Of a stretch of 64,000 bases of DNA, positions 1 through 9,358 are shown in pieces. Location of the stretch: contig JABTUF010000006.1 in NCBI GenBank assembly GCA_015075645.1, positions 124,001 through 188,000 of the forward strand, in the 5' to 3' direction. Below the pieces are notes generated by a model that was not told the origin of the DNA, did not search any database, and was given only the letters and a program-made list of their open reading frames with translations. This DNA is from Burkholderiales bacterium. GTDB taxonomy: Bacteria > Pseudomonadota > Gammaproteobacteria > Burkholderiales > Casimicrobiaceae. Within the stretch, counting starts at the first letter, position 1, and each line of letters begins with the position of its first letter. The translations under genes were made by a program, and so were the position numbers.

Positions 1-1
1 G

Positions 2-1648
2 CAGCGCTACGGCCTCACCTCGACGCCGGCCAACCAGGGCGGCAACGACTATGCGGAAGGCGGCGCGCGCGTCGCGTTGCAGCCCGGCGTCCCGCCGAAC
101 TTCCCGCTGACCGCGAACGCGACCCCGGTGCTGACCCAGATCTCGCAGTACCTCGCGACCGGTCCGGCGGATTCCGGCGCGCTCCATTCGGTGTGGGCCG
201 GCGGCAACGACCTGTTCACGCAGTTGTCGATGCTGCAGGCGGGCGCGATCACGCCGCAGCAACTGCAGGCGAACATGACGCTGGCCGCGGGCCAGCTCGT
301 CGGTGGCGTCGCCCAGTTGCAGGCCGCGGGCGCGCGGAACATCCTCGTGTTCAACCTGCCCGACGCCGGCAAGACGCCCGACGGCATCGAATCCGGCAAC
401 GCCGCGTCGATCTCGCAGGTCGTGGGCCTGTACAACGGCGCGATGCAGGCGGGACTGAACCAGATCGGCGGCAACGTCATCCGCGTCAACATCTTCGCCC
501 TGCTGAACGAGGTGATCGCCGACCCGGCGCGCTACGGCTTCGCCAACGTCACCGGCCGCGCGTGCACGAACGACTTCGGCGGGCGTGTCTACGCGCTCTT
601 CTGCACGCCCGACACGCTCGTGTCGCCCGACGCGCCGAACACCTACCTGTTCGCCGACGGCAACCACCCGACGACCGCGGGCATGAACCTGATCGCGCAA
701 CTCGCCGCGAGCATGATCGAGGGACCGCAGAAGATGGCCTCGCTCGGCGAAGCGCCGCTCGCGGTCGAGGCCGCGAACTTCCGGACGCTCGACGGCCGGA
801 TGCAGTCGTCGCTCAACGCGAAGCCCACGTCGGCACGCTTCCAGCCCTGGGTCGCGGTCGACTACGCGAATCCGGACCTCCGCGGCTCGTTCATCTCGGG
901 CGACGCGGACGTGACGACGGTGTCGGTCGGCGGCGACATGATGCCGAATCCGCGCCTGCTCGTCGGCGGCGCGTTCGGCTACACCGAGAACAAGTCCGAC
1001 TTCGGCGGCGGCGGCTTCACGCTCAAGGAGACGACCGGCACGTTCTACGCCGGCTACGGCGAAGGCCCGTGGTACCTCGGGCTGCGCCTGGGCGCCGGCG
1101 ACCTCGACTACGGCGACATCAACCGCGACATCGCGCTCGGCACCACCACGCGGACCGAGACCGGCGAGACGAGCGGCTACACCTACTTCGGCAGCCTCGT
1201 CGGCGGGTGGTGGTTCGGCACGAAGAGCGGCATCGTGCACGGACCGTACGCGCGGCTCACCTACCAGCGCGCGATCGTCCGGCAGTTCTCGGAGGCGAGC
1301 CGCGATTCGACCGCGCTCACCTACGGCCAGCAGGAGCGCGAATCGCTGCAGTCCTCGCTCGGATGGCAGCTCTCCGGCAATCTCGCCGGCATCCGTCCGT
1401 TCGGCCGCGTGACCTGGGAATACGATTCGAAGGCCGATGCGCGTTCGGTCGAGGCGACGCCGGTCCTGCTGGGCGGCACCTATTCGGTCGGCGCCTACGT
1501 GCCGGACGACGACTACTGGCTGTTCAACCTCGGCGCGTCGACCGACTTCGCGCGCGGCACCGTGTTCCTCACCGGCTCGGGGACCGCCAGCAAGGACGAC
1601 GGCAACTACTGGGCGGTCACGCTGGGCGTGCGTATCCCGATCGAGTGA
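2..1648 (+). CDS. GDSL-type autotransporter esterase, 5'-truncated by window edge
   Basis: The frame is open from base 2, so the start lies outside the window; about 548 residues are visible. The N-terminal half is an SGNH/GDSL hydrolase: the NDYAEGGARV block near the window edge, VWAGGNDL carrying the oxyanion-hole Asn, and DGNHPT carrying the Asp and His of the catalytic dyad just upstream of the linker. The last roughly 265 residues are Gly/aromatic-rich amphipathic strands, as in an autotransporter beta-barrel. By family knowledge (EstA/EstP type) the enzyme stays anchored in the outer membrane with the esterase displayed outside. The nucleophile Ser block (GDSL) is off the window, so activity cannot be fully confirmed. 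It converges on the minus-strand gene that ends at 1870. Confidence 0.88.
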   Translation, partial: QRYGLTSTPANQGGNDYAEGGARVALQPGVPPNFPLTANATPVLTQISQYLATGPADSGALHSVWAGGNDLFTQLSMLQAGAITPQQLQANMTLAAGQLVGGVAQLQAAGARNILVFNLPDAGKTPDGIESGNAASISQVVGLYNGAMQAGLNQIGGNVIRVNIFALLNEVIADPARYGFANVTGRACTNDFGGRVYALFCTPDTLVSPDAPNTYLFADGNHPTTAGMNLIAQLAASMIEGPQKMASLGEAPLAVEAANFRTLDGRMQSSLNAKPTSARFQPWVAVDYANPDLRGSFISGDADVTTVSVGGDMMPNPRLLVGGAFGYTENKSDFGGGGFTLKETTGTFYAGYGEGPWYLGLRLGAGDLDYGDINRDIALGTTTRTETGETSGYTYFGSLVGGWWFGTKSGIVHGPYARLTYQRAIVRQFSEASRDSTALTYGQQERESLQSSLGWQLSGNLAGIRPFGRVTWEYDSKADARSVEATPVLLGGTYSVGAYVPDDDYWLFNLGASTDFARGTVFLTGSGTASKDDGNYWAVTLGVRIPIE

Positions 1649-1672
1649 ACGGTAGTTGATCCACGCGAAATC

Positions 1673-1861
1673 CGTCGGGCTGAAGCCCGACCCACCACCC
1701 TCCCCGTGGGTCGGCCTTCAGGCCGACACGATCCATCGCATCACCACCCGCCCCGTCGGGCTGAAGCCCGACCCACAGGGAAGGCGAAAGCCGCGGATCG
1801 CTCGTAGGTACGGCTTCAGCCGGACGATTCTCCCGCCGCCACCGGATACTCCGGCGCCGCC
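1673..1861. repeat. REP-like palindrome cluster with one terminal module
   Basis: Between the convergent ends of two genes lie three GTGG-type palindromes: reverse 1673-1695, forward 1706-1729, reverse 1754-1776. A GTAG-headed copy follows at 1804-1826. Each is a head (GTGGG or GTAGG) plus a palindrome of the type TCGGGCTTCAGCCCGA. Bases 1832-1861 (CGCCGCCACCGG then ACTCCGGCGCC) match the right-hand terminal module of the composite element at 52085-52126. This looks like a decayed relative of the elements at 48154 and 51887. REP-like sequences commonly sit at converging 3' ends. Confidence 0.8.
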
Positions 1862-1869
1862 GCCAGCGG

Positions 1870-2595
1870 TCAACGGGTTCCTGACCGGAACCGCGCGAGC
1901 GCGCGCAACCCCTCGATCGAACGCGAGCCGTACCACGACGTCCACTCCCCGTCGATGAGGTCGACGCGCTTGCCGTACGTCGCGGCGAGCGCGTCGCGGT
2001 CGCGCGGGCGGAACGCGTAGGGCTCGGTCGAGAGCAGGATGCGGTCGGCGTCGCGCCACGCCGCATCGTCGTCGCCGATCCGCGGATAGCGCGAGTCGGC
2101 GTCCTCGGGCAGCGTGTCGAATCCCGCGCGTGCGAGCGTGGCGGACACGTAGGTGTCGCGCGCCACCGTCATCCACGGGGCTTTCCAGATCAGATAGAGG
2201 ACGCGTTCGCGCGGCAGGCCGGCGGTGGCACGGGCGAGTTCGCCGAGCGCCGCGTCGAACTCCGCGGCGAGGGCGCGCGCGGCCGCCTCGCGATCGAAGA
2301 CCGCGCCGAAGAGCGCGTAGAGCCTCCGGTTGTCCTCGGGGACGAGTGGATGGGTGACGATCACCGCCGGCACGAACGCGCGCGCCGCGTCGACGTCCTC
2401 GCGCCGGTTCTCGTCGACGTTGACGACGAGGTGCGTCGGTCGCGTCGCCGCGAGCGCCTCGAGATCGACGTCCTTGGTGCCGCCGACCTTCGGCACCCGC
2501 CGCACGGCGTCGCGAGGGTGCACGCAGAATCCGGTCCTCGCGACGACACGGTCGCCGAGTCCCAGCGCGAACAGGAGTTCGGTGAGGCTCGGCAC
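1870..2595 (-). CDS. Cobalamin-binding (BtuF-like) periplasmic-type substrate-binding protein
   Basis: The 241-residue product has the helical-backbone substrate-binding fold typical of BtuF-like proteins: VPSLTELLFALGLGDRVVA at the start, then VGGTKDVDLEALAATRPTHL and RERVLYLIWKAPWMTVARDT. Proteins of this type bind cobalamin or related corrinoids or metal chelates. No signal peptide is visible. Coding similarity clearly begins upstream of the GTG at 2595: the in-frame residues RIASL precede it, and the frame stays open back to at least 2667, overlapping the SDR stop codon, but offers no ATG. The true start may be a rare codon near 2667 or the GTG at 2595. No transporter permease or ATPase genes adjoin it, so the ligand is inferred from family only. 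Confidence 0.72.
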   Translation of the reverse strand: MPSLTELLFALGLGDRVVARTGFCVHPRDAVRRVPKVGGTKDVDLEALAATRPTHLVVNVDENRREDVDAARAFVPAVIVTHPLVPEDNRRLYALFGAVFDREAAARALAAEFDAALGELARATAGLPRERVLYLIWKAPWMTVARDTYVSATLARAGFDTLPEDADSRYPRIGDDDAAWRDADRILLSTEPYAFRPRDRDALAATYGKRVDLIDGEWTSWYGSRSIEGLRALARFRSGTR

Positions 2596-2663
2596 CAGCG
2601 ACGCGATGCGCGGCGCGCCGTCGAAGCGCCGGTGCCGCGCGCCGGACCAGTCGGTCGCGCCGC

Positions 2664-3428
2664 TCAGGGCTGCCTCGGCTTGCGCGGCGCGCGAGCGAAC
2701 GCGCGGTCGTAGATCGCCCGCGGCAACGCGGCGAGCACGCGCCCGACGATCGCCATCGGCCAGGGCAGCACGTGGAAGCGCTTGCGGCGCGCGATCGCGC
2801 GCGCGATCGACGCCGCGGCGCTGTCCGCGTCCATCAGGAACGGCATCCGGTAGGGATTGCGCGCGGTCATCGGGGTGGCGACGTAGCCGGGGCAGATCGT
2901 GACGACCGCGACGCCGGAAGGCGCGAGTTCGACGCGCAGCGCCTCGAGCACCCTGATCGCCGCCGCCTTCGACGCCGAATACCCGGCCGATCCGGGCAGG
3001 CCGCGGAAACCCGCGACGCTGGCGATCCCCGCGAGCGTGCCGCGCCCGGCCTCGCGCATCGGCGCGACGAACGGGTGGAACGTGTGGAAGAGCCCGGCGA
3101 CGTTCGTGTCCATGACCGCGCGGAACGCGGCGAGGTCCTCGGCGTGCTCGACCATCGTGCCGCGCGAGACGCCGGCATTGGCGATCACGACGTCGGGGAC
3201 GCCGTGCTTCGCGATGAAGTCACGGCCCGCGGCGATCATCGCGTCGGCGTCGCGCACGTCGGCGGCGTAGGTTTCGACGGTCGCGGTGCCGAGGGCGGCT
3301 TGCACGCGCGCGAGTTCGTCCGCGCGCCGCGCGACGAGGCCGAGCGTCGCACCGTCGCGCGCGTAGTGCTTCGCGAGCGCTTCGCCGAGCCCCGACGAGG
3401 CGCCGGTCAGGAAGACTTTGAGCGCCAA
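2664..3428 (-). CDS. Short-chain dehydrogenase/reductase (SDR)
   Basis: The 254-residue protein is a classical SDR: TGASSGLG at residues 8-15 binds the dinucleotide, NAG lies at 84-86, and the catalytic set is S137 (IASVAG), Y150 and K154 (YSASK). PGYVATPM follows as in the family. An Arg pair after the first beta-alpha unit (VARRADEL) suggests NADP preference; this is inference. The substrate cannot be told from sequence. It lies downstream of dsbA on the same strand, separated by 299 bp of repeat-bearing sequence, and its stop overlaps the open frame of the next gene. The SDR-dsbA-SPOR-argS neighbourhood is common in betaproteobacteria. Confidence 0.85.
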   Translation of the reverse strand: MALKVFLTGASSGLGEALAKHYARDGATLGLVARRADELARVQAALGTATVETYAADVRDADAMIAAGRDFIAKHGVPDVVIANAGVSRGTMVEHAEDLAAFRAVMDTNVAGLFHTFHPFVAPMREAGRGTLAGIASVAGFRGLPGSAGYSASKAAAIRVLEALRVELAPSGVAVVTICPGYVATPMTARNPYRMPFLMDADSAAASIARAIARRKRFHVLPWPMAIVGRVLAALPRAIYDRAFARAPRKPRQP

Positions 3429-3727
3429 CGACGTCTCGCCGCCCGCGTCGCTACGCCGCCTGCGCTGCGAAGCGCGCGAGCGGTTCCGCGATGCCCGACG
3501 ACGTGCCGGTCGGGTGCGCCTCGAACATCACGCCGCCTCGCTTTCTGCGTCGCTGCACCGCGCATACCACGCATACCACGCATACCACGCATACCACGCA
3601 TACCGCTCCTGCCGCTCCTACGCTTCTATCGTATCCACCGCCTGCGCTGCGGAGCGCGTGAGCGGCGGTCGCGCAGCGAACGTCCGCTCGACGCCGCTCC
3701 CGGTCGCGCCGCCGCCCGTTCGAAGCT
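3429..3727. other. Intergenic region with short repeats
   Basis: No convincing gene lies between the SDR and dsbA. The region holds a 27-bp imperfect direct repeat (3457-3483 and 3639-3665, two mismatches) and, between the copies, five tandem copies of a 9-bp unit at 3561-3605. The direct repeats could mark a decayed insertion or local duplication. No clear terminator is seen after dsbA. Confidence 0.6.
3561..3605. repeat. 9-bp tandem repeat, five copies
   Basis: The unit CGCATACCA is repeated four times exactly (3561, 3570, 3579, 3588) and a fifth time with a final G (3597-3605). It lies in non-coding sequence downstream of dsbA. A short perfect array like this is likely to vary in copy number by slippage. 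Confidence 0.95.
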
Positions 3728-4396
3728 CTAAGATTTCGGGCGTTCGGCGCGCGCGACGGCGATCGCCGCGTCGATCGTCGCCGGCACGTTCGGGTGCCCG
3801 CCCGCGGTGCCCGAGGTGAGCTGGAACTTGCCGTCGACGATGATCGTCGGCACCGACTGGATGTTGTACGCCTGCGCGATCTGCTTGGCGCGACCGACCT
3901 TGCCGGAGACGCCGAACGACTTGTAGATCTCCTCGACCTTCTTGCGGTCGAGCCCCTTCTTCGCCGCCCAGTCGAAGAACTTGTCCTCCTTCGCCAGGTT
4001 GTCGCGCGCGGGGCCATGGATCGCGAGGAACACCTCGGGCGTGAGCTTCGCGTCCTCGCCCAGCGCCTCGAGCGTGTAGTACACCTTGGCGAGGTTCTCC
4101 CAGGGCGCGAAGAACGCGACCGGCACGCGGCGGAACTGCACGTCGGGCGGCAGCTTCTTCATCCACGCCTGCATGTGCGGCTCGAGGTCCGCGCAATGCG
4201 GGCAGCCGTAGGAGAAGAACTCGATCACCTCGATCTTCTTGCCGGTTTCGACCGGATGCGCCACCTTGAAGCGCAGGAATTCCTTGCCTTCGGCCTGGGC
4301 CGACGCGTGGCCCGCGAACGCGAACGCGGCCGCGAACGCGATGGCCAGGCGGGCGGCGGCGCGAAGGCCGGGAAACATCGATGCTGCGGTCGTCAT
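3728..4396 (-). CDS. dsbA: Periplasmic thiol:disulfide interchange protein DsbA
   Basis: DsbA is the soluble periplasmic oxidase that introduces disulfide bonds into exported proteins. The 222-residue product has a signal peptide (hydrophobic core about residues 12-30, cleavage after ASA near residue 33), the redox motif CPHC at 65-68 in EFFSYGCPHC, and the cis-proline loop SVPT in the C-terminal half. I chose the ATG at 4396 because AAGGGAAG sits just upstream and the signal peptide then starts normally; the frame stays open to an ATG at 4447 but that would overlap the SPOR gene's end. It follows the SPOR gene by 47 nt, so argS-SPOR-dsbA probably form one transcript. Confidence 0.93.
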   Translation of the reverse strand: MTTAASMFPGLRAAARLAIAFAAAFAFAGHASAQAEGKEFLRFKVAHPVETGKKIEVIEFFSYGCPHCADLEPHMQAWMKKLPPDVQFRRVPVAFFAPWENLAKVYYTLEALGEDAKLTPEVFLAIHGPARDNLAKEDKFFDWAAKKGLDRKKVEEIYKSFGVSGKVGRAKQIAQAYNIQSVPTIIVDGKFQLTSGTAGGHPNVPATIDAAIAVARAERPKS

Positions 4397-4443
4397 GGAC
4401 TTCCCTTTCCGGATTCGGCCCGGAGGCGACGCGATGGCTCGCG

Positions 4444-5160
4444 TCACTCCCGGATCACCGCGACGTCGAAACCGCGACGCGCGAGTTCATTCTTGACCCG
4501 GGCGAGTTCGTCCGGGTTGTCGTAGGGCCCGAGGCGCACGCGGTAGCGCACCGACTTGTCCTGGAGCGTTCCCGTCTGCACCCGAGCCTCCCAGCCGGAG
4601 AGCGCGAGGCGTGCCTTCAGGTTCTCGGCATCGGGTTCCTGCGTGAACGAACCCGCCTGCAGCCAGAGGCGATCGCCGGGTTTGGCGCTCTTCGGCGCAG
4701 AAGGTTCCGTGGCCGCGCTCCGTTCGGCCGGACGCTCTGCCTTCCCAGGCTCCGTGGGCTTTCCCGGTTCCGCCGCTTTCGTGGGCTCCGTCGATTTCGC
4801 GACGGATGCCGGCGGCCGCTCCGGCGCCTTCGGGGCGCCGAGCTTCGCCTCCTCCCCACCGGGAAGGATGCGGTAGAAGTCGAACCGGCCCTTGTCCTCG
4901 CCGCCCGCCTTCGCGCCTTTCGCGTCGCGCGGCGCGGAGGGCGCGTCCGCAGCCCCCTTGGTCGGCGCGACGGCCCGCCCGCCCATCAGCGTCCACGCGA
5001 TGCCCGCGGCGAGCGCGATGCCGAGCGCGAGCCCGATGAAGATGCCGAGCAGCGTTCCGCCCGCGCCGCTGCGCCTCGCGGAGCGCGCCTTCGGCCTCGC
5101 CGCGGCGCCCTTCCCGGCCGTGCGGGCGCCGCCGGGCGGGTACTTCGCCGCGCGGCTCAC
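4444..5160 (-). CDS. SPOR-domain membrane protein
   Basis: The 238-residue protein has a basic cytoplasmic N-terminus, one transmembrane segment at about residues 35-59 ([18 protein letters not shown]), a long Pro/Ala/Lys-rich linker, and a C-terminal SPOR domain from about residue 160 (LWLQAGSF ... [19 protein letters not shown]). SPOR domains bind peptidoglycan stripped of stem peptides at division septa. It starts with GTG inside the argS stop (ATGTGA overlap), which fixes the start and argues for translational coupling. Its specific role in division or envelope maintenance is inferred from family. Confidence 0.88.
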   Translation of the reverse strand: MSRAAKYPPGGARTAGKGAAARPKARSARRSGAGGTLLGIFIGLALGIALAAGIAWTLMGGRAVAPTKGAADAPSAPRDAKGAKAGGEDKGRFDFYRILPGGEEAKLGAPKAPERPPASVAKSTEPTKAAEPGKPTEPGKAERPAERSAATEPSAPKSAKPGDRLWLQAGSFTQEPDAENLKARLALSGWEARVQTGTLQDKSVRYRVRLGPYDNPDELARVKNELARRGFDVAVIRE

Positions 5161-6824
5161 ATCTGCTCCGGCGCGCCGATGCCGAGCAGCGCGAGCGCGT
5201 TGCGGAGCACCTCGCCGGTCGCGACCGCCTGCGCGAGGCGCGCGTCGCGCACCTTCGCATCGTCGACGAGGAAGCGCTCGGCGTTGTACCAGCCGTGGAA
5301 CGCGCCCGCGAGGTCCTTCAGGTACGCGGCGAGCCGGTGCGGCGCGAACTCGCACGACGCCTCGCGGACCTCGCCCGGATAGTCGGCGAGCAGGTTCTGC
5401 AGCGCGCGCTCGTGGCTGCCGTCGAGCGGCGAGAGGTCGGTCGCGGCCGCGCGCGCGACCACCTCGTCGCGCCCGACGCCCGCCTGGCGCAGCACCGAGG
5501 CCACGCGCGCGTGCGCGTACTGCACGTAGTAGACCGGATTCTCCTCGGACTGCGACCGCGCGAGGTCGATGTCGAAGGTGAACTCGCTGTCGGCCTTGCG
5601 CGCGACGAGGAAGAAGCGCACGGCGTCGCGGCCGGTCTCGTCGATCAGGTCGCGCAGCGTGACGTAGCTGCCGGCGCGCTTGCTGATCTTCACCTCCTCG
5701 CCGCCGCGCATCACCGTCACCATCTTGTGCAGCACGTAGTCGGGATAACCCGCCGGGATGCCCGCGCCGAGCGCCTGCAGGCCGGCGCGCACCCGCGTGA
5801 TCGTGCTGTGGTGGTCGGAGCCCTGGACGTTGACGACGCGCGCGAATCCGCGCTCCCATTTGGTCACGTGGTAGGCGACGTCGGGGACGAAATAGGTGTA
5901 GCCGCCGTCCGACTTCCGCATCACGCGGTCCTTGTCGTCGCCGAAATCGGTGGTGCGGAGCCAGGTCGCGCCCTCGCTCTCGTAGACGTGCCCCGAGGCC
6001 CTCAGCCGCGCGACCGTCGACTCGACGCGGCCGTCGGTGTAGAGCGAGCTCTCCAGATAGTAGTTGTCGAAGGCGACGCCGAACGCCTGCAGGTCGCGGT
6101 CCTGCTCCTTGCGGAGTTCCGCGACCGCGAAGCGGCGGATCGCCTCGACGTCCGACAGGTCGTGGCCGACCTCGTCCAGGTAGCGCTGCGCGAGCTCGCG
6201 GATGTACTCGCCGCGGTAGCCGTCCTCGGGGAACGCGCCCGACTCGCCGAGGATCTCCTTCGCGCGTGCGCGGACCGACACCGCGAGGTTCTCGATCTGC
6301 TGGCCCGCGTCGTTGTAGTAGAACTCGCGCGTGACGCTCGCGCCCTGGCTTTCGAGCAGCGCGGCGATCGCGTCGCCGAGCGCCGCCTGCCGGCCGTGGC
6401 CCACGTGCAGCGGACCGGTCGGATTGGCCGAGACGAACTCGACCATGATCCGCTCGCCGGCGAGGCGCCGCGACCTTCCGTAGTCGCCGCGCTCGCGCAG
6501 GATGCGCGACACGACCGACTGGCGCGCCTCGGGCGTGAGCCTGAGGTTCACGAACCCGGGACCCGCGACGTCGAGCGATTCGGCGAGCGCGCGCACCGCG
6601 GGATCGCCCGCCGCGCGGGCGCAGAACGCCTGCGCGATCTCGCGCGGCGGACGCTTCTGCGCCTTCGCGCCGGTGAGCGCGACGTTGGTCGCGAAGTCGC
6701 CGTGCGCGGCCTCGCGCGGACGCTCGAGCGTCACCTCGACGTCCGGGAGCGCCGTCATCGTGGCGCGCGCGTGCCCGGTGAGCAGGCGTTCGAGGTCGGA
6801 TTTCGGGTCGGAAACGTGCGTCAT
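5157..6824 (-). CDS. argS: Arginyl-tRNA synthetase
   Basis: This class I aminoacyl-tRNA synthetase charges tRNA-Arg. The 555-residue length is normal for the family. An N-terminal Add-1 domain leads into the Rossmann domain with [12 protein letters not shown] (HIGH-type motif at 140-143). The KMSKS position reads ISKRAG, a replacement usual in bacterial ArgS. The C-terminal helical anticodon-binding domain ends in the family-typical PEQM. The ATG at 6824 has a TAGAAT -10 element about 22 nt upstream. The stop overlaps the SPOR gene's GTG. Confidence 0.97.
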   Translation of the reverse strand: MTHVSDPKSDLERLLTGHARATMTALPDVEVTLERPREAAHGDFATNVALTGAKAQKRPPREIAQAFCARAAGDPAVRALAESLDVAGPGFVNLRLTPEARQSVVSRILRERGDYGRSRRLAGERIMVEFVSANPTGPLHVGHGRQAALGDAIAALLESQGASVTREFYYNDAGQQIENLAVSVRARAKEILGESGAFPEDGYRGEYIRELAQRYLDEVGHDLSDVEAIRRFAVAELRKEQDRDLQAFGVAFDNYYLESSLYTDGRVESTVARLRASGHVYESEGATWLRTTDFGDDKDRVMRKSDGGYTYFVPDVAYHVTKWERGFARVVNVQGSDHHSTITRVRAGLQALGAGIPAGYPDYVLHKMVTVMRGGEEVKISKRAGSYVTLRDLIDETGRDAVRFFLVARKADSEFTFDIDLARSQSEENPVYYVQYAHARVASVLRQAGVGRDEVVARAAATDLSPLDGSHERALQNLLADYPGEVREASCEFAPHRLAAYLKDLAGAFHGWYNAERFLVDDAKVRDARLAQAVATGEVLRNALALLGIGAPEQM

Positions 6825-6845
6825 CGGCGGTAGGCAGGGCGCGCC

Positions 6846-6851
6846 ATTCTA
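6846..6851 (-). promoter_or_regulatory. Putative -10 element of argS operon
   Basis: On the minus strand the sequence TAGAAT lies 21 nt upstream of the argS ATG in the short priA-argS gap. The -35 region is poor. The same TAGAAT/TACAAT/TATAAT hexamers recur before priA, aroK, the WaaE-type gene and dusB in this window, which supports the call. Confidence 0.45.
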
Positions 6852-6882
6852 GCGTGAGGCGGGCGTCCGCCGCCGCGGGCGA

Positions 6883-9060
6883 TCACAGCGCCGCCGGATC
6901 GACGTCGAGCCCCCAGCGCACGCGGGGGTGCCGCAACGTCTCGAGCGCGGGCAGGAAGCCGTCCAGGAAGCGCGACAACGAGCCGCGGCGCGCCGACTGC
7001 ACGACGAGCTGGCCGCGCTCGCAGCCCGCGCGGCGCGCGAGGAGTGCGGGTACCGGGCCGTGGATCTCGACGTCGGCGCCGATGCGACTCCGGGTCGTGG
7101 CGGCTTCGATCGCCGCGGCGGCGAGGAACGCATCGACGTCCGCTCGCGCCGGGGCCTCGGCGCCGAGGAGCACGAGGAACGCGTACGGCGGAAGGGCTGC
7201 GGCGCGGCGCTCGTCGAGGAGCGCGCGCGCGAAGGTCGCGTAGTCCTGCGAGGCGAGCGCGCGATGCACCGCGTGCTGCGGAAACGACGTCTGCACGATC
7301 ACCTCTCCCGGCAGCGCCGACCGTCCGGCGCGTCCGGCGACCTGGAACAGGAGCGCGGCCAGGCGCTCGGTCGCCCGGAAGTCGGCGCTGTAGAGCGCGT
7401 GGTCGGCGCCGACCACGCCGACGAGCGTCAGGCGCGGGAAGTCGTGGCCCTTGGCGAGCATCTGGGTCCCGACGAGGATGTCGACCGCGTCCGCGGCGAC
7501 GCGCTCGCGCACCGAATCGAACGCGCCGCGCGTGCGCGTGGTGTCGCGGTCGACACGCTCGATCCGCGCGGCGGGGAACGCCGAGGCGAGCGCGGCCTCG
7601 AGGCGCTGCGTGCCCAGGCCCCGCGGCGCGAGATCGACGTTGCCGCAGGACGGGCAGGCGCGCGGCATCGGCTCGTCGTGGCCGCAGTGGTGGCAGCGCA
7701 ACCGCGGAGGCTTGCGGTGCACGACGAGCCGGGCGCTGCAGTTCGGGCACCCCGACTCCCATGGGCACGCGGTGCACTTGAGCGACGGCGCGAAGCCGCG
7801 GCGATTGACGAACACCAGCGACTGCTCGCCGCGCGACAGGCGATCCGCGATGCCGGCCACGAGCGGCCCGGCGAGGCCCTCGCGCGCGGACGGGTCGTCC
7901 GGCGGCACGAACCGGATCGACGGCGGCCGCGCGCGCGGATCGGCGCGCCGCGGCAGCGCGACGCGCGCATAGCGGCCGGCCTCGACCTGAGCGAGGCTTT
8001 CGAGCGACGGCGTCGCGCTCGCCAGCACGATCGGCACGAACCGCGAGCGCGCGCGGACGATCGCGAGATCGCGCGCGTGGTAGCGGACGCCGTCCTGCTG
8101 CTTGTACGACGCGTCGTGCTCCTCGTCGACGATCACGAGCGCGAGGCGCGGCAGCGGAGCGAAGACTGCGAGCCGCGTGCCGACCACGAGTCCGGCCTCC
8201 CCCGCCGCCGCGCTGCGCCAGTGGCCGAGCCGCTCGCCGTCGGTGAGCCCGCTGTGCAGCGTGGCGATGCGCACGCCGGGCAGCGCGGCGGCGAAGCGCG
8301 CGGTCAATTGCGGCGTCAGGTTGATCTCCGGCACGAGCAGCAGCACCTGTCCGCCCCGCGCGATCGCCAGCCCCGCGGCGGCGGCGCACACGTCGGTCTT
8401 GCCGCTGCCGGTCACGCCGTCGAGCAGCGTGACCGCGAACCGGCCGGCGGCCGCGTCGATCACCGCCACGGCATTGCGCTGATCCGCGTTGAGTTCGCGT
8501 GGTCCGGACGTTCCCGCGCGCACCGGCTCCGCGACCCAGCCCGCGCGCCTCCAGGCCGCAAGTCGACGGCGTTCGGACTCCGGCAGCGCCGCGATCGCGT
8601 CGCGATCGAGCCCTTCGGCCCGGGCTGCGTCGAGGCGGGCGACGAGTGCGGCGACGGCGGGCGCCTGCGCGATGCGCGCGGCGAGCGCTGCGCGCCCCTG
8701 TTCGGTCAGCACGAGGGCGAGCGGAGGCGCCGGAGACCGCCGCGGCGCACCCCGGCCGACCGGCGGCACGGCGACCGCGAGGGCGAGCCCCAGGGGCTCA
8801 CGGTAGTACGCCGATACGAACTCGGCGAGCGCGACGACGTCCTCCGGCAGCGGCGGCAACGCCACGACGTCTTCGATCGGCTGGATGCGCTCGCGCTCGA
8901 TGCCGGCGGACGCCTGCACGCCGACGACGACGCCCACGCAGCGTCGACGAGAGAACTTCACGCGAACGAGGGAGCCGCGCACGAGACCGACGCCGTCGGG
9001 CGCCCAGTAGTCGAACGTGCTGCCGGTCGCCGCGGGGACCGCGATGCGGGCGATCGTCAT
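6883..9060 (-). CDS. priA: Primosomal protein N' (replication-restart helicase PriA)
   Basis: PriA recognises stalled or collapsed forks and reloads the replicative helicase. The 725-residue protein shows the N-terminal DNA-binding domain, Walker A GVTGSGKT at 215-222, Walker B DEEH at 312-315, and two zinc-binding cysteine clusters (CTACPWESGCPNC and CHHCGHDEPMPRACPSCG) inserted between the helicase lobes. QVAGRAGR is helicase motif VI. Length and order are normal. A TACAAT hexamer lies about 30 nt before the start, and two perfect DnaA boxes lie further upstream between hemE and priA. Confidence 0.96.
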   Translation of the reverse strand: MTIARIAVPAATGSTFDYWAPDGVGLVRGSLVRVKFSRRRCVGVVVGVQASAGIERERIQPIEDVVALPPLPEDVVALAEFVSAYYREPLGLALAVAVPPVGRGAPRRSPAPPLALVLTEQGRAALAARIAQAPAVAALVARLDAARAEGLDRDAIAALPESERRRLAAWRRAGWVAEPVRAGTSGPRELNADQRNAVAVIDAAAGRFAVTLLDGVTGSGKTDVCAAAAGLAIARGGQVLLLVPEINLTPQLTARFAAALPGVRIATLHSGLTDGERLGHWRSAAAGEAGLVVGTRLAVFAPLPRLALVIVDEEHDASYKQQDGVRYHARDLAIVRARSRFVPIVLASATPSLESLAQVEAGRYARVALPRRADPRARPPSIRFVPPDDPSAREGLAGPLVAGIADRLSRGEQSLVFVNRRGFAPSLKCTACPWESGCPNCSARLVVHRKPPRLRCHHCGHDEPMPRACPSCGNVDLAPRGLGTQRLEAALASAFPAARIERVDRDTTRTRGAFDSVRERVAADAVDILVGTQMLAKGHDFPRLTLVGVVGADHALYSADFRATERLAALLFQVAGRAGRSALPGEVIVQTSFPQHAVHRALASQDYATFARALLDERRAAALPPYAFLVLLGAEAPARADVDAFLAAAAIEAATTRSRIGADVEIHGPVPALLARRAGCERGQLVVQSARRGSLSRFLDGFLPALETLRHPRVRWGLDVDPAAL

Positions 9061-9090
9061 CGACGCGCGATCCCGCCCGACTCACGCGCG

Positions 9091-9096
9091 ATTGTA
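9091..9096 (-). promoter_or_regulatory. Putative -10 element of priA
   Basis: TACAAT on the minus strand, 30 nt before the priA ATG; no good -35 hexamer is present at 16-18 nt spacing, so this is only a partial promoter match. Confidence 0.4.
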
Positions 9097-9179
9097 GTGT
9101 TCGAATTCCTCATGCCCAGACAGAGCAAAGCGAGACAAGTTCTTCATTTTTCAGCAGTTGGACTTTCGTTCCCGGCGAA

Positions 9180-9188
9180 TGTGGATAA
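9180..9188 (-). promoter_or_regulatory. DnaA box
   Basis: On the minus strand this reads TTATCCACA, the exact high-affinity DnaA box. Immediately beside it (9191-9199) is a one-mismatch box. It lies upstream of priA. Confidence 0.65.
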
Positions 9189-9358
9189 CTGTGTGCACAA
9201 ATGATGCGCCCATCGTGCGCCGCGCACGAGCGTACGCTCAGCCCTCCTCGGCCCCCCGTGGAATCCATCAGAATTTCTTCTGACCAATCAGGCGCTTGCA
9301 AGACCTTCGCCCGGGGCCTCCCGGACAGGCGACTCGGGCCGTCGCCGGGCAGGGGATT

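Noticed and set aside
3484-3638. Small gene or pseudogene between SDR and dsbA
   Set aside because: Open frames here overlap the repeat array, have no family resemblance and no ribosome-binding site.
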